Below are positions 30,901-37,446 of a DNA stretch of 37,446 nt, in pieces (position 1 is the stretch's first letter; every line of letters begins with the position of its first letter). Where the stretch lies: positions 1 to 37,446 of the forward strand of contig NZ_JANUGW010000034.1 of NCBI RefSeq assembly GCF_024753285.1, read 5' to 3'. The notes under the pieces are model-generated. The model was given only the letters and a program-made list of their open reading frames with translations, was not told the DNA's origin and made no database searches. A program made the translations under genes and the position numbers. Source of the stretch: Massilia pinisoli. Its GTDB lineage: Bacteria; Pseudomonadota; Gammaproteobacteria; Burkholderiales; Burkholderiaceae_D.

Positions 30901-32886
30901 TCAGAAGTCGTAACGCGCCGACAACTTCAGTTGGCGCCCGTCGCTCGGATAGATGCCGGACTGGCATCCGAACGCATTGCTGAAGTAATGACGGTCCGCC
31001 AGGTTCAGCCCCGTCGCGGCGACTTCCCACTGGCCCACCTTGACGGCGTAGCGCGCGTCGAACGTCGTGTACGACGGGATGCGTGCAGAGCAGCCGTTCG
31101 AGAAGTCGCTGCCGTAGCGCTGGCTGTCGACCCATTGCGCGCCCACGTCGGCCGACTGGCCATTGCCCGGCACCCACGCGAGGCGCGCCGTCACGACGTT
31201 CTTCGGCACGAGCACCAGTTCGCGACCCGTGTTCGGCCCCGCCGTGAAGTGGGCGATCACGTGCTGCGCGTGCGCGCTCGCGCGCCAGCCGGCGGCAATG
31301 ACAGCGTCGGCGTCGAGCTCGAAGCCCTTGCGCTCCGTCGGATCGAGGTTCGTGTTCGCGCCCCAGCCGCCGTTCAGCGTCGGGTCGTAGAAGATCTCGT
31401 TGTTCAGGCGGTGACGGAACACGCGCGCCGTCAACGTGCGGCTGTCGTCGCCCGGGATGTGGCGCAACGTGGTGCCGATCTCCAGGTCGTGCGACGTCTG
31501 CGCCTTCAGGATGTCCGTCGCCGGGAAGCGGTAGCTGTTCTCGTCCGCGTTCGCGACGCGATAGCTCTGCCCTGCCTTCGCGTACACGTCGACCTGCGGA
31601 TGCACGCGGTAGCTGGCCTGCGCTTCCCACGCGTTCATCGACTGCGAACGGTCTTCCGGCGCAACGAACGCGTCGACGTAGTCCTTGTCGAACGTCTCGT
31701 GGCGCGCGCCGATGGCGACGCGGCCCTCGTGCGCAGGATCGAAGCGCAGCTCGTCGCGCACGTAGACGGCGCGGCCCGACTGGCTCGCGTCCGCGCTCGA
31801 GTACGACGCCGTCGTCTTGCGCTTCCAGCGCGTGGCGTCGATGCCGCCCACCAGTTCGTTGAGCATGCCGCCGACGTCGGACAGCCAGCGCGCACGCGGC
31901 GAGACCTGGTCCTGGCGGCTGTCGTAGGCACCCACCGACGTGAAGCTCGTCGACAGATAGTTCGACCTCACGTTGCGCTCGCGGTGCGACAGGTCCAGCG
32001 CCAGGTCGACGGGACCCAGGCGGTATTCCGCGAAGACGCTCGCGCGGTCCGTGTCGAGCGAACCGAAGTCCTTGGACGTGTGGGTCTGGCGCGGGTCCGC
32101 GTCGAATTCGGCGAGGGTCAGCGAACCGGGGAAGCGCGACTCCTGGCGCGCGCTTTCGACGTGGATGCCGGCGCGGCCGCCGGTGAAGCGCGTCTGCAGG
32201 TTCAGCGACGCCGTCGTCTGGTCGAAGTCGTTGTTGTGGCGGTAGTTGTTGCTGCCCTGGCGCGCGACGGCGATGTCGGCGCTGACGGGGCCCGCCGTCT
32301 GCTCCAGCGACGCGCGCACGTCGTGCTCGCGGAACGAGCCGCCTTCGGCGAACACGGAGCCGTGCGGCCCGCCCGCTTGCGCGCGGCGCGTCGTGATCGT
32401 GATGACGCCACCGGTGGCGCCTTCGCCATACAGCACGCTGCCGCCGCCGCGCGTGATCTCGATGCGCTCGACCGTGTCGATCGGGATCGTCGACAGCACG
32501 GCGTTCGACAGCTCGTTCTCGTTCAGGCGCACGCCGTCGACCATGATCACCATGTTCTGCGCGCTGTTGGTGCCGAAGCCGCGCAGGTCGAGCGCGAAGT
32601 CGGGCGACGAATCGAGGCTCTGGCGGCCGAACACGCCGCCCACCTTGCGGATCGCGCTGTTGACGTCATTGACGCCGGCGCGGCGGATGTCGTCCTGCGT
32701 GATGACGGTGGCGCCGATCGGGCGCAGGCTTTCCACGCTGGGGAAGCGCGCGCCGGTGACGACGACGGTGGACGGGATGTCGTCCTGCGCGCAGGCGGCG
32801 CCGGTGGACAAGGACAGGACGATGGCACAGGCCAGCGCGAGCGGCTTCATAGCCGGCGCGCCGCGGGTGGAGGCGGCAAGATTCAT
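30901..32886 (-). CDS. btuB: TonB-dependent vitamin B12 receptor, BtuB-like
   Basis: A 661-residue outer-membrane receptor. Signal peptide (hydrophobic stretch PLALACAIVLSLSTGAACA), TonB box near STVVVTGAR, plug domain (VRLNENELSNAVLSTIPIDTVERIEITRGGGSVLYGEGATGGVI region), then a 22-strand barrel ending YDF. Its substrate is given by the cobalamin riboswitch upstream. Start is uncertain: ATG at 32886 (chosen, high third-position GC from there) or ATG at 32850, 12 codons later and just before the signal peptide; neither has a clear ribosome-binding site. It depends on TonB-ExbB-ExbD; exbBD are at 17.7-18.7 kb. Confidence 0.93.
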   Translation of the reverse strand: MNLAASTRGAPAMKPLALACAIVLSLSTGAACAQDDIPSTVVVTGARFPSVESLRPIGATVITQDDIRRAGVNDVNSAIRKVGGVFGRQSLDSSPDFALDLRGFGTNSAQNMVIMVDGVRLNENELSNAVLSTIPIDTVERIEITRGGGSVLYGEGATGGVITITTRRAQAGGPHGSVFAEGGSFREHDVRASLEQTAGPVSADIAVARQGSNNYRHNNDFDQTTASLNLQTRFTGGRAGIHVESARQESRFPGSLTLAEFDADPRQTHTSKDFGSLDTDRASVFAEYRLGPVDLALDLSHRERNVRSNYLSTSFTSVGAYDSRQDQVSPRARWLSDVGGMLNELVGGIDATRWKRKTTASYSSADASQSGRAVYVRDELRFDPAHEGRVAIGARHETFDKDYVDAFVAPEDRSQSMNAWEAQASYRVHPQVDVYAKAGQSYRVANADENSYRFPATDILKAQTSHDLEIGTTLRHIPGDDSRTLTARVFRHRLNNEIFYDPTLNGGWGANTNLDPTERKGFELDADAVIAAGWRASAHAQHVIAHFTAGPNTGRELVLVPKNVVTARLAWVPGNGQSADVGAQWVDSQRYGSDFSNGCSARIPSYTTFDARYAVKVGQWEVAATGLNLADRHYFSNAFGCQSGIYPSDGRQLKLSARYDF

Positions 32887-32930
32887 TGGATGTTCAGTCT
32901 TCGAGTTGGCACCGGCAAGCGTCCCCGCAC

Positions 32931-32964
32931 GCCGGCGTACACAAAAGCGCGGCATGACGCCGGC
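32931..32964 (-). promoter_or_regulatory. Candidate expression-platform hairpin of the cobalamin riboswitch
   Basis: GCCGGCGT (32931-32938) and ACGCCGGC (32957-32964) are perfect 8-bp arms with an 18-base loop between the B12 box and the btuB start. No T-run follows on the minus strand, so control at translation or by an alternative fold is more likely than termination. Confidence 0.5.
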
Positions 32965-32969
32965 TTCCC

Positions 32970-33150
32970 CTGTCTGGCCGGTCTCCGGGCTCCAAGACGG
33001 ACCGTCCCACCTTCCTATGCAAGCACAGTGGCTGTCGGGGCGGCCTGTCGCCGTGCGGCGACGCTTGTTTACCGTTGCGGGGGCAGCACACGTTCGCGCG
33101 TCGCCGGTGGCGAAGCGCATCGTGTTTCCCGTTTAACTGCACGCGCAGAC
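32970..33150 (-). ncRNA. Cobalamin riboswitch
   Basis: On the minus strand: GGGAAAC near 33122-33129; CTGCCCCCGCAACGGTAA (33069-33086); GCCACTG (about 33026-33032); GGAAGGTGGG (33007-33016); and the B12 box AGCCCGGAGACCGGCC (32976-32991), in the canonical order and spacing. It should lower btuB expression when adenosylcobalamin or another cobalamin is plentiful. The exact outer ends are estimated. The rest of the 392-bp gap between btuB and the M1 peptidase gene (33151-33278) shows no further element. Confidence 0.95.
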
Positions 33151-33278
33151 GCGCATGCGGGCACCAGAACCCGAAGATTATAACTTGCCAACGCGGGCCC
33201 GGGCATAAATGCGTGGCGACGGGACGCGGAACTCGCATATAGTGTGAGCACAAAAACAATGGACGCAAGGGGTCTTGC

Positions 33279-35528
33279 ATGAATCCACGTTTCGCCTCGC
33301 CCGGGGGCACTGCCGCCCACGGGGTCCGCCTCGCCATCGCCGCCGTCCTGCTGGTGGCGGGCGCCGTGTTCGCCGCCGACCTGCTGGCCGGCGCGGCGCC
33401 CGTGACGGCGCGGCCGCCTGTCATCGCGCCCGCGGTGCCGCCTTCGCCGGACGGCATCGCGCTCGCCGCGCCCGATGCCGCTGCCGTGCGCGTGCCCAGC
33501 GCCCCGGATGCATGGGGCGGCCCGCGTACCGGCTTGGAGCCGACGCTGTCCGACCGCGTCGTCCACTACGACATCGCGGCCACGCTCGACCCGGTCAAGC
33601 ACACTGTCGCGGGCCGCGAGCGACTCGCGTGGCGCAACCGCAGCAACGTCGCCGTGAAGGCCGTCTACCTGCACCTGTACATGAACGCGTTCGAAGGCGC
33701 GGGCAGCACCTATTTTACGGAGCGGCGCGAGCGCGACGGCACCTTCCGCTCCGGCGTCGACATCAAGGACGCGTGGGGCCACATCGACCTGCGCCGCGTC
33801 GCGCAAGGTGGTGCCGCCGTGCCGTGGCGCTTCATCCAGCCTGACAACGGGCCGCCCACCGATCACACGGTCGTGCGCCTCGACCTGCCGCAAGCGGTCG
33901 CGCCGGGCGCCACGACGACGCTCGACATCGACTTTCTCACGCAGCTGCCGCGCGTCGTCGCGCGCACCGGATATTTCGGCACGTTCCACCTCGTCGCACA
34001 GTGGTTCCCGAAGATCGGCGTGCTGGAACTGCCGGGCGAGCGCGGGGCGCAGGCGCCGCGCTGGAACGTGCACGAGTTCCACCTGAACTCCGAGTTCTAC
34101 GCCGACTTCGGCAGCTACGACGTCGCGTTGACCGTCCCGCGCGGCTACACGGTGGGCGCGACGGGCGAGCTGCAAGGCCAGCCCGTCGATAAGGATGGCA
34201 TGCGCACGTGGCGCTTCGCGCAGGGCGACGTCCACGACTTCGCGTGGACCGCGGACAGCCAGACGGCGAAGCCCCTCGTCGCCGCGTGGTCCGGCCCCGG
34301 CAGCCCGCCCGTGACGGTGACCGTGCTGTACCCGCCCGAATTCGCCGCGAGCGCGGCGCCCGCGCTGAAGGCGGCGCAGGACGCGCTGACATATTTCTCG
34401 ACGACGCTTGGCCCCTATCCGTACAAGACGCTGACCATCGTGATCCCGCCGTACAACGCGGAGGAAGCGGGCGGCATGGAATATCCGACCTTCTTCACGG
34501 CGGAGGCCTATGCGGACGTCGAACCGCGCACGGCGCACCAGTTCGAGCTCGCCTTCGTCACGATCCACGAATTCGGCCACGGCTATTTCTACGGCCTGCT
34601 CGCATCGAACGAATTCGAAGAACCGATGCTCGACGAGGGCCTCAACGAATACTGGGACAACCGCATGATGCGCGACCAGGGCCAGCTCGCCTACATCGCG
34701 ACGCCGCTGCTGCGCCGACTGGGCTTCGCCCCCGGCTATCCCACGTTCGATGCCGAACGCGGCGGCACGCCACGCCTCGACCCGGCCGATGCGCCCGGAG
34801 AAAACGCGTGGCACCGCCTGCAGGACATCGGCCCCGTGTACACGCGCACGGCCACGTTGATGCGCGACCTCGAAGCGCGCATCGGCCGGGCGCCGATGGA
34901 GCGCGCGTTCAAGGAGTACTACCGGCGCTGGAAGTTCCGCCACCCGAGCGTGGCCGACCTGCGCGAGACGCTGGCCGAGGTGACGGGCCAGCGCGCCGTC
35001 ATCGAGGACGCGTTTGCGCGCCAGGTATATGCCGTCGCGCGCGTCGACGACCGCATCCAGGATCTCACGAGCACGGAGCTCACGCCGCTGCCCGGCACCC
35101 GGTTGCACGATGGCGCACGCGTCGAGGACAAGCCGACCAACGTCGACAAGTGGATCGACGCCGCGCGCGCCCGCTGGCGCAAGGCGCATCCGCACGCGCC
35201 GGACGGCACCGGCCCGTATCCCTACCGCACCGACGTCACCGTCGTGCGCCGGGGCGCGCCCGTCCCGCAGACGCTCGTCGTGACCTTCGCGGACGGCAGC
35301 ACGGAGACCGCGCGCTGGGATGCGGACGAACGCTGGCACAAATTCACGTGGACGAAACCGGCGCGTGCCGTCAAGGCGGAACTCGACCCGCAGCGCCAGC
35401 ACTACCTCGACGTCAGCAAGCTCGATGACGCCCGCACGCTCGAACCGGACGCCAGCGCGTCGCGCCGCTGGGGTCTCGAATTCGAGGCCGTCGCCGAATA
35501 CCTTCTCTCCCTGATCGCCACGTTATGA
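33279..35528 (+). CDS. M1-family metallopeptidase
   Basis: A 749-residue zinc peptidase. One N-terminal hydrophobic segment (about 17-36) acts as signal or membrane anchor, so the enzyme probably works in the periplasm. The N-terminal beta domain (90-340) precedes the catalytic domain with GGMEY at 398-402 (GxMEN-type) and zinc site H430-E-F-G-H434 with E453 in DEGLNEYW, 19 residues on. A C-terminal part follows. M1 enzymes remove N-terminal residues from peptides. ATG is supported by AAGGGG. The stop overlaps the ATG of the next gene (ATGA). Confidence 0.92.
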   Translation: MNPRFASPGGTAAHGVRLAIAAVLLVAGAVFAADLLAGAAPVTARPPVIAPAVPPSPDGIALAAPDAAAVRVPSAPDAWGGPRTGLEPTLSDRVVHYDIAATLDPVKHTVAGRERLAWRNRSNVAVKAVYLHLYMNAFEGAGSTYFTERRERDGTFRSGVDIKDAWGHIDLRRVAQGGAAVPWRFIQPDNGPPTDHTVVRLDLPQAVAPGATTTLDIDFLTQLPRVVARTGYFGTFHLVAQWFPKIGVLELPGERGAQAPRWNVHEFHLNSEFYADFGSYDVALTVPRGYTVGATGELQGQPVDKDGMRTWRFAQGDVHDFAWTADSQTAKPLVAAWSGPGSPPVTVTVLYPPEFAASAAPALKAAQDALTYFSTTLGPYPYKTLTIVIPPYNAEEAGGMEYPTFFTAEAYADVEPRTAHQFELAFVTIHEFGHGYFYGLLASNEFEEPMLDEGLNEYWDNRMMRDQGQLAYIATPLLRRLGFAPGYPTFDAERGGTPRLDPADAPGENAWHRLQDIGPVYTRTATLMRDLEARIGRAPMERAFKEYYRRWKFRHPSVADLRETLAEVTGQRAVIEDAFARQVYAVARVDDRIQDLTSTELTPLPGTRLHDGARVEDKPTNVDKWIDAARARWRKAHPHAPDGTGPYPYRTDVTVVRRGAPVPQTLVVTFADGSTETARWDADERWHKFTWTKPARAVKAELDPQRQHYLDVSKLDDARTLEPDASASRRWGLEFEAVAEYLLSLIATL

Positions 35529-36442
35529 CGACCGAATCCACCATCGCGTCCCCGTCCCTCGCCGCACACAACACCGCCGTGCCCCGTCCGGCCGACCTGC
35601 GCGCCGTGCTGCCCGCGGCGCGCGGCGCGCTGCAATGGCGCCTGCTGCTGTGGTGGGCGCTGCTCCTGCTGCTGCCGGCCGTCGCGGCCACCTTGCCCGC
35701 GTGGCAGTGGCTGGCCGCCGGCCTCGATCATTCGCCGTACGCGGCCATGCTGGCCAAACGCCTGGACATGATCGCGTTCGCCGACCTCGTGGGCGCCGCG
35801 AAGGACCGATATGCGCCGGCGTTGGGTGCGGGCGGCATCGTCGCGCTCGTGCTGACCTTGCTGGTCTCCCCGCTGCTGTCCGCGATGACGATCGCCGCAG
35901 CGCGCGCGCCGCAGCTGCTCGGCATGGGCGCCCTGCTCACGGCGGGCGCCCAGGACTATCCGCGGCTCGCGCGCATGCTCGTGTGGTCCGTCGTGCCGCT
36001 CGGTGCCGCCGCGCTGCTTGGCGCCTGGGCGCACCGGCTGGCCGGCACGTTTGCCGAGACGGCGCTGCTCGAAAGTGACGCGAACCGTGCCGCGCACCTT
36101 GCGCTGTGCTCGACAATCGCGCTGTTCCTGGTGGCCCATGCCACGGTCGACGTCGGGCGCGCCGTGCTGGGCGCCGACCGCCGCCGCGGCTCCGCCGTCG
36201 CCGCGTGGTGGCACGGCTGCGGCCTGCTGGCACGCCGGCCGCTGGCGCTGCTGGGCACCTATCTCGCCGTCACGGCGCTCGGCTTCGCGCTCGCGGCCGT
36301 GCTCGCGTTCGCGCGCACGCGCGTGCCGGCGCTTGGAACGGCCGGGACGATCGGCGCCGTCGTGCTGGCCCAGCTGGTGGTGCTCGTGATCGGATGGATG
36401 CGCGCGGCGCGGCTGTTTGCGCTGGTCGCACTGGTGCGGTGA
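35525..36442 (+). CDS. Multi-spanning membrane protein, function unknown
   Basis: A 305-residue inner-membrane protein I do not recognise. About six hydrophobic helices are seen (approximately 40-60, 105-125, 150-172, 195-215, 240-265, 275-300) with an N-terminal cytoplasmic tail of about 35 residues. No catalytic motif is visible. It overlaps the M1 peptidase stop by four bases (ATGA) and so is translationally coupled; a shared task in peptide handling or membrane anchoring is inference. A partial REP-like element follows. Confidence 0.8.
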   Translation: MTTESTIASPSLAAHNTAVPRPADLRAVLPAARGALQWRLLLWWALLLLLPAVAATLPAWQWLAAGLDHSPYAAMLAKRLDMIAFADLVGAAKDRYAPALGAGGIVALVLTLLVSPLLSAMTIAAARAPQLLGMGALLTAGAQDYPRLARMLVWSVVPLGAAALLGAWAHRLAGTFAETALLESDANRAAHLALCSTIALFLVAHATVDVGRAVLGADRRRGSAVAAWWHGCGLLARRPLALLGTYLAVTALGFALAAVLAFARTRVPALGTAGTIGAVVLAQLVVLVIGWMRAARLFALVALVR

Positions 36443-36446
36443 GCTG

Positions 36447-36480
36447 GTGGGCTTGGGGTGCCCACGCGGTGATACGTGAC
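36447..36480. repeat. REP-like element, degenerate copy C
   Basis: GTGGGC (36447-36452) and GCCCAC (36460-36465) form a hairpin, followed by GCGGTGAT as in copy A. The outer GTAGGG end is missing, so this is a partial copy right after the membrane protein gene. Confidence 0.55.
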
Positions 36481-36574
36481 GGGTAATCCATCGTGCCCGA
36501 TCCGGCGACCACAAACGATCGCCACGCAGATCGGCTACCATGAACATCCCGATCGCCGTTTCGAAGGAGGTTCC

Positions 36575-37387
36575 ATGACCCGCTTGCCCACCTATTTCGT
36601 TTCGCACGGCGGCGGCCCGTGGCCGTGGATGAAGGACCAGTACGGCCCCGCCTATGCGGAACTGGAAGCGTCGCTGGTCGACATCAGGCGCCAGGTCGGC
36701 GTGCGTCCAAAGGCGGTGCTCGTCGTGACGAGCCACTGGGAGACGGACGCGTTCACCGTGTCGTCCGGCACGGCGCCCGGCATGATCTACGACTACGGCG
36801 GCTTCCCGCCGCATACATACCAGATCCGCTACCCGGCACCGGGCGAGCCGCGGCTGGCCGAGCACGTCGCGCAATTGCTGAACGACGCTGGCCAGCCCGC
36901 CCGGCTGGACGCGGAACGGGGCTTCGACCACGGCACGTTCTCGATGCTGGCGCCCATCTATCCCGACGCCGGCATGCCCGTCGTGCAGCTCTCGATCCGC
37001 CACGGCTACGACCCGGCCGTCCACCTGGCCGCGGGCCGCGCGCTGGCGCCGCTGCGCGATGAAGGTGTGCTGATCCTCGGCAGCGGCCTGTCGTTCCACA
37101 ACCTGCGCCAGTTCGGCCCGGCCGGCGCGCAGGCGTCCAAAGCGTTCGACGCATGGCTGCAGCACGTCCTGCTGGACTTGCCGCCGGCCGAGCGCGAACG
37201 GGCGCTGCTGAACTGGAGCGCGGCGCCGTCCGCGCGCGTGGCGCATCCGCGCGAGGATCACCTCGTGCCGCTGTGGGTGGCGCTGGGCGCGGCCGAGCAG
37301 GAGCCGGCCGCGTGCGTGTATCACGAGGACAGCTTCTTCGGCGCGTTGACGGTGTCGAGTTTCAGGTTCGGCGCAGCGGCCGCCTGA
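36575..37387 (+). CDS. ygiD: LigB-type class III extradiol dioxygenase, 4,5-DOPA dioxygenase-like
   Basis: A 270-residue non-haem iron enzyme of the YgiD/4,5-DOPA-extradiol dioxygenase family. Metal or active-site histidines are H11 (SHGGGP), H54 (TSHWE), H119 (GFDHGTF), and H175 (LSFHNLR); the C-terminal HPREDHLVPLWVALGAA is also typical. Length is normal. The ATG is supported by an ideal AAGGAGG; an upstream in-frame start 33 codons earlier has no support. Known relatives open aromatic rings of DOPA or related catechols; physiological substrate is unknown. Confidence 0.92.
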   Translation: MTRLPTYFVSHGGGPWPWMKDQYGPAYAELEASLVDIRRQVGVRPKAVLVVTSHWETDAFTVSSGTAPGMIYDYGGFPPHTYQIRYPAPGEPRLAEHVAQLLNDAGQPARLDAERGFDHGTFSMLAPIYPDAGMPVVQLSIRHGYDPAVHLAAGRALAPLRDEGVLILGSGLSFHNLRQFGPAGAQASKAFDAWLQHVLLDLPPAERERALLNWSAAPSARVAHPREDHLVPLWVALGAAEQEPAACVYHEDSFFGALTVSSFRFGAAAA

Positions 37388-37430
37388 TGGTGCCCGGAGC
37401 CGGAGTCGAACCGGCGTCCGTTGCTAGTGC
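37388..37430 (-). tRNA. tRNA 3'-end fragment (T-arm, acceptor strand and CCA only)
   Basis: On the minus strand the last 28 bases are a normal tRNA 3' end: T-arm GCCGG-TTCGACT-CCGGC, acceptor strand TCCGGGC, then ACCA. The 15 bases before it do not give an anticodon arm, and a REP-like element begins at 37432, so no complete tRNA can be read. The acceptor sequence would pair with GCCCGGA, as in tRNA-Phe. It may be a decayed tRNA or an integration-site remnant. Confidence 0.55.
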
Positions 37431-37431
37431 C

Positions 37432-37446
37432 GTAGGGTGGGCGGCC
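37432..37446. repeat. REP-like element, copy D, cut by window end
   Basis: GTAGGGTGGGCGGCC at the window end has the same outer end as copies A and B. It directly follows the tRNA fragment. Confidence 0.65.

Noticed and set aside
32887..33120. N-terminal extension of btuB by 78 codons
   Set aside because: The region is the cobalamin riboswitch; its open frame is accidental.
30724..33183. 819-codon open frame on the plus strand
   Set aside because: Mirror of btuB and its riboswitch; product has no domain.
33069..35402. 777-codon open frame on the minus strand
   Set aside because: Mirror of the M1 peptidase gene, running into the riboswitch.
37388..37430. tmRNA 3' end
   Set aside because: GGACGC before the T-arm is tmRNA-like, but the acceptor strand TCCGGGC does not suit the tmRNA acceptor with its G-U pair, and no tag-coding region can be seen.

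Overview
The window is high-GC chromosomal DNA from a betaproteobacterium, most likely an Oxalobacteraceae member close to Massilia. This rests on the exbB-exbD-lpxK-Trm112-kdsB-adk block next to xseA and sodB, the K+-independent type hppA, RstAB-like regulators and the very high GC at third codon positions. It is inference from gene content; no 16S or other marker is present. Most of the window is ordinary chromosome. About 25 protein genes are well supported.

Layout. 0.1-6.3 kb (minus): an operon of a patatin-like phospholipase, a large seven-bladed-propeller hybrid histidine kinase with receiver and HPt domains, and a separate receiver protein. 6.4-9.2 kb (minus): periplasmic gamma-glutamyltransferase and a short-chain 3-hydroxyacyl-CoA-type dehydrogenase. 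9.2-12.4 kb: a secreted protein of unknown function, a CoA-transferase/hydrolase, a 65-residue protein and a DsbA-fold protein with a one-cysteine CPYS site. 12.5-18.7 kb (minus): hppA, adk, kdsB, Trm112-like, lpxK, exbD and exbB, a housekeeping and envelope block in which exbB starts with TTG and lpxK, the Trm112 gene and kdsB start with GTG. 18.7-20.0 kb: non-coding DNA holding the repeat array described below. 20.0-22.1 kb (plus): xseA and sodB. 22.1-23.8 kb (minus): a DUF3311 protein and an MctP-type sodium:solute symporter. 24.2-28.9 kb: an rstA-like regulator and its rstB-like kinase on the plus strand, separated by three genes on the minus strand (an SDR, an unknown periplasmic protein, a MipA/OmpV outer-membrane protein). 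28.9-30.8 kb (minus): two DsbA paralogues around a small membrane protein. 30.9-33.15 kb (minus): a TonB-dependent, BtuB-like receptor behind a cobalamin riboswitch. 33.3-37.4 kb (plus): an M1 metallopeptidase translationally coupled to a membrane protein, then a LigB-type (YgiD) dioxygenase. The window ends in a tRNA 3'-end fragment that abuts a dispersed repeat.

The most unusual element is the 1.27-kb gap between the divergent exbB and xseA genes. It carries seven direct copies of a module about 100 bp long. Each has a DnaA-box-like 9-mer (TGTGGATAA or a near match), a second TGTG half-site 12 bp on, a TTGATT hexamer 44 or 45 bp after the start of the first box, and an AGGCA motif near +81. 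In four copies the hexamer lies in an exact match to the IHF consensus YAANNNNTTGATW; a fifth differs at one position. A box-plus-IHF arrangement is what is known of oriC, datA and DARS in E. coli, so the array may bind DnaA and IHF and act on replication control. I know of no described element of this form, and its function is inference.

Other points of note: a REP-like palindromic family based on GTAGGGTGG(G/A)CGG at four places, once supplying the ggt stop codon; a leader terminator upstream of mipA; a degenerate HPt-like tail on the first receiver protein; and shared sequence upstream of the two dsbA copies.
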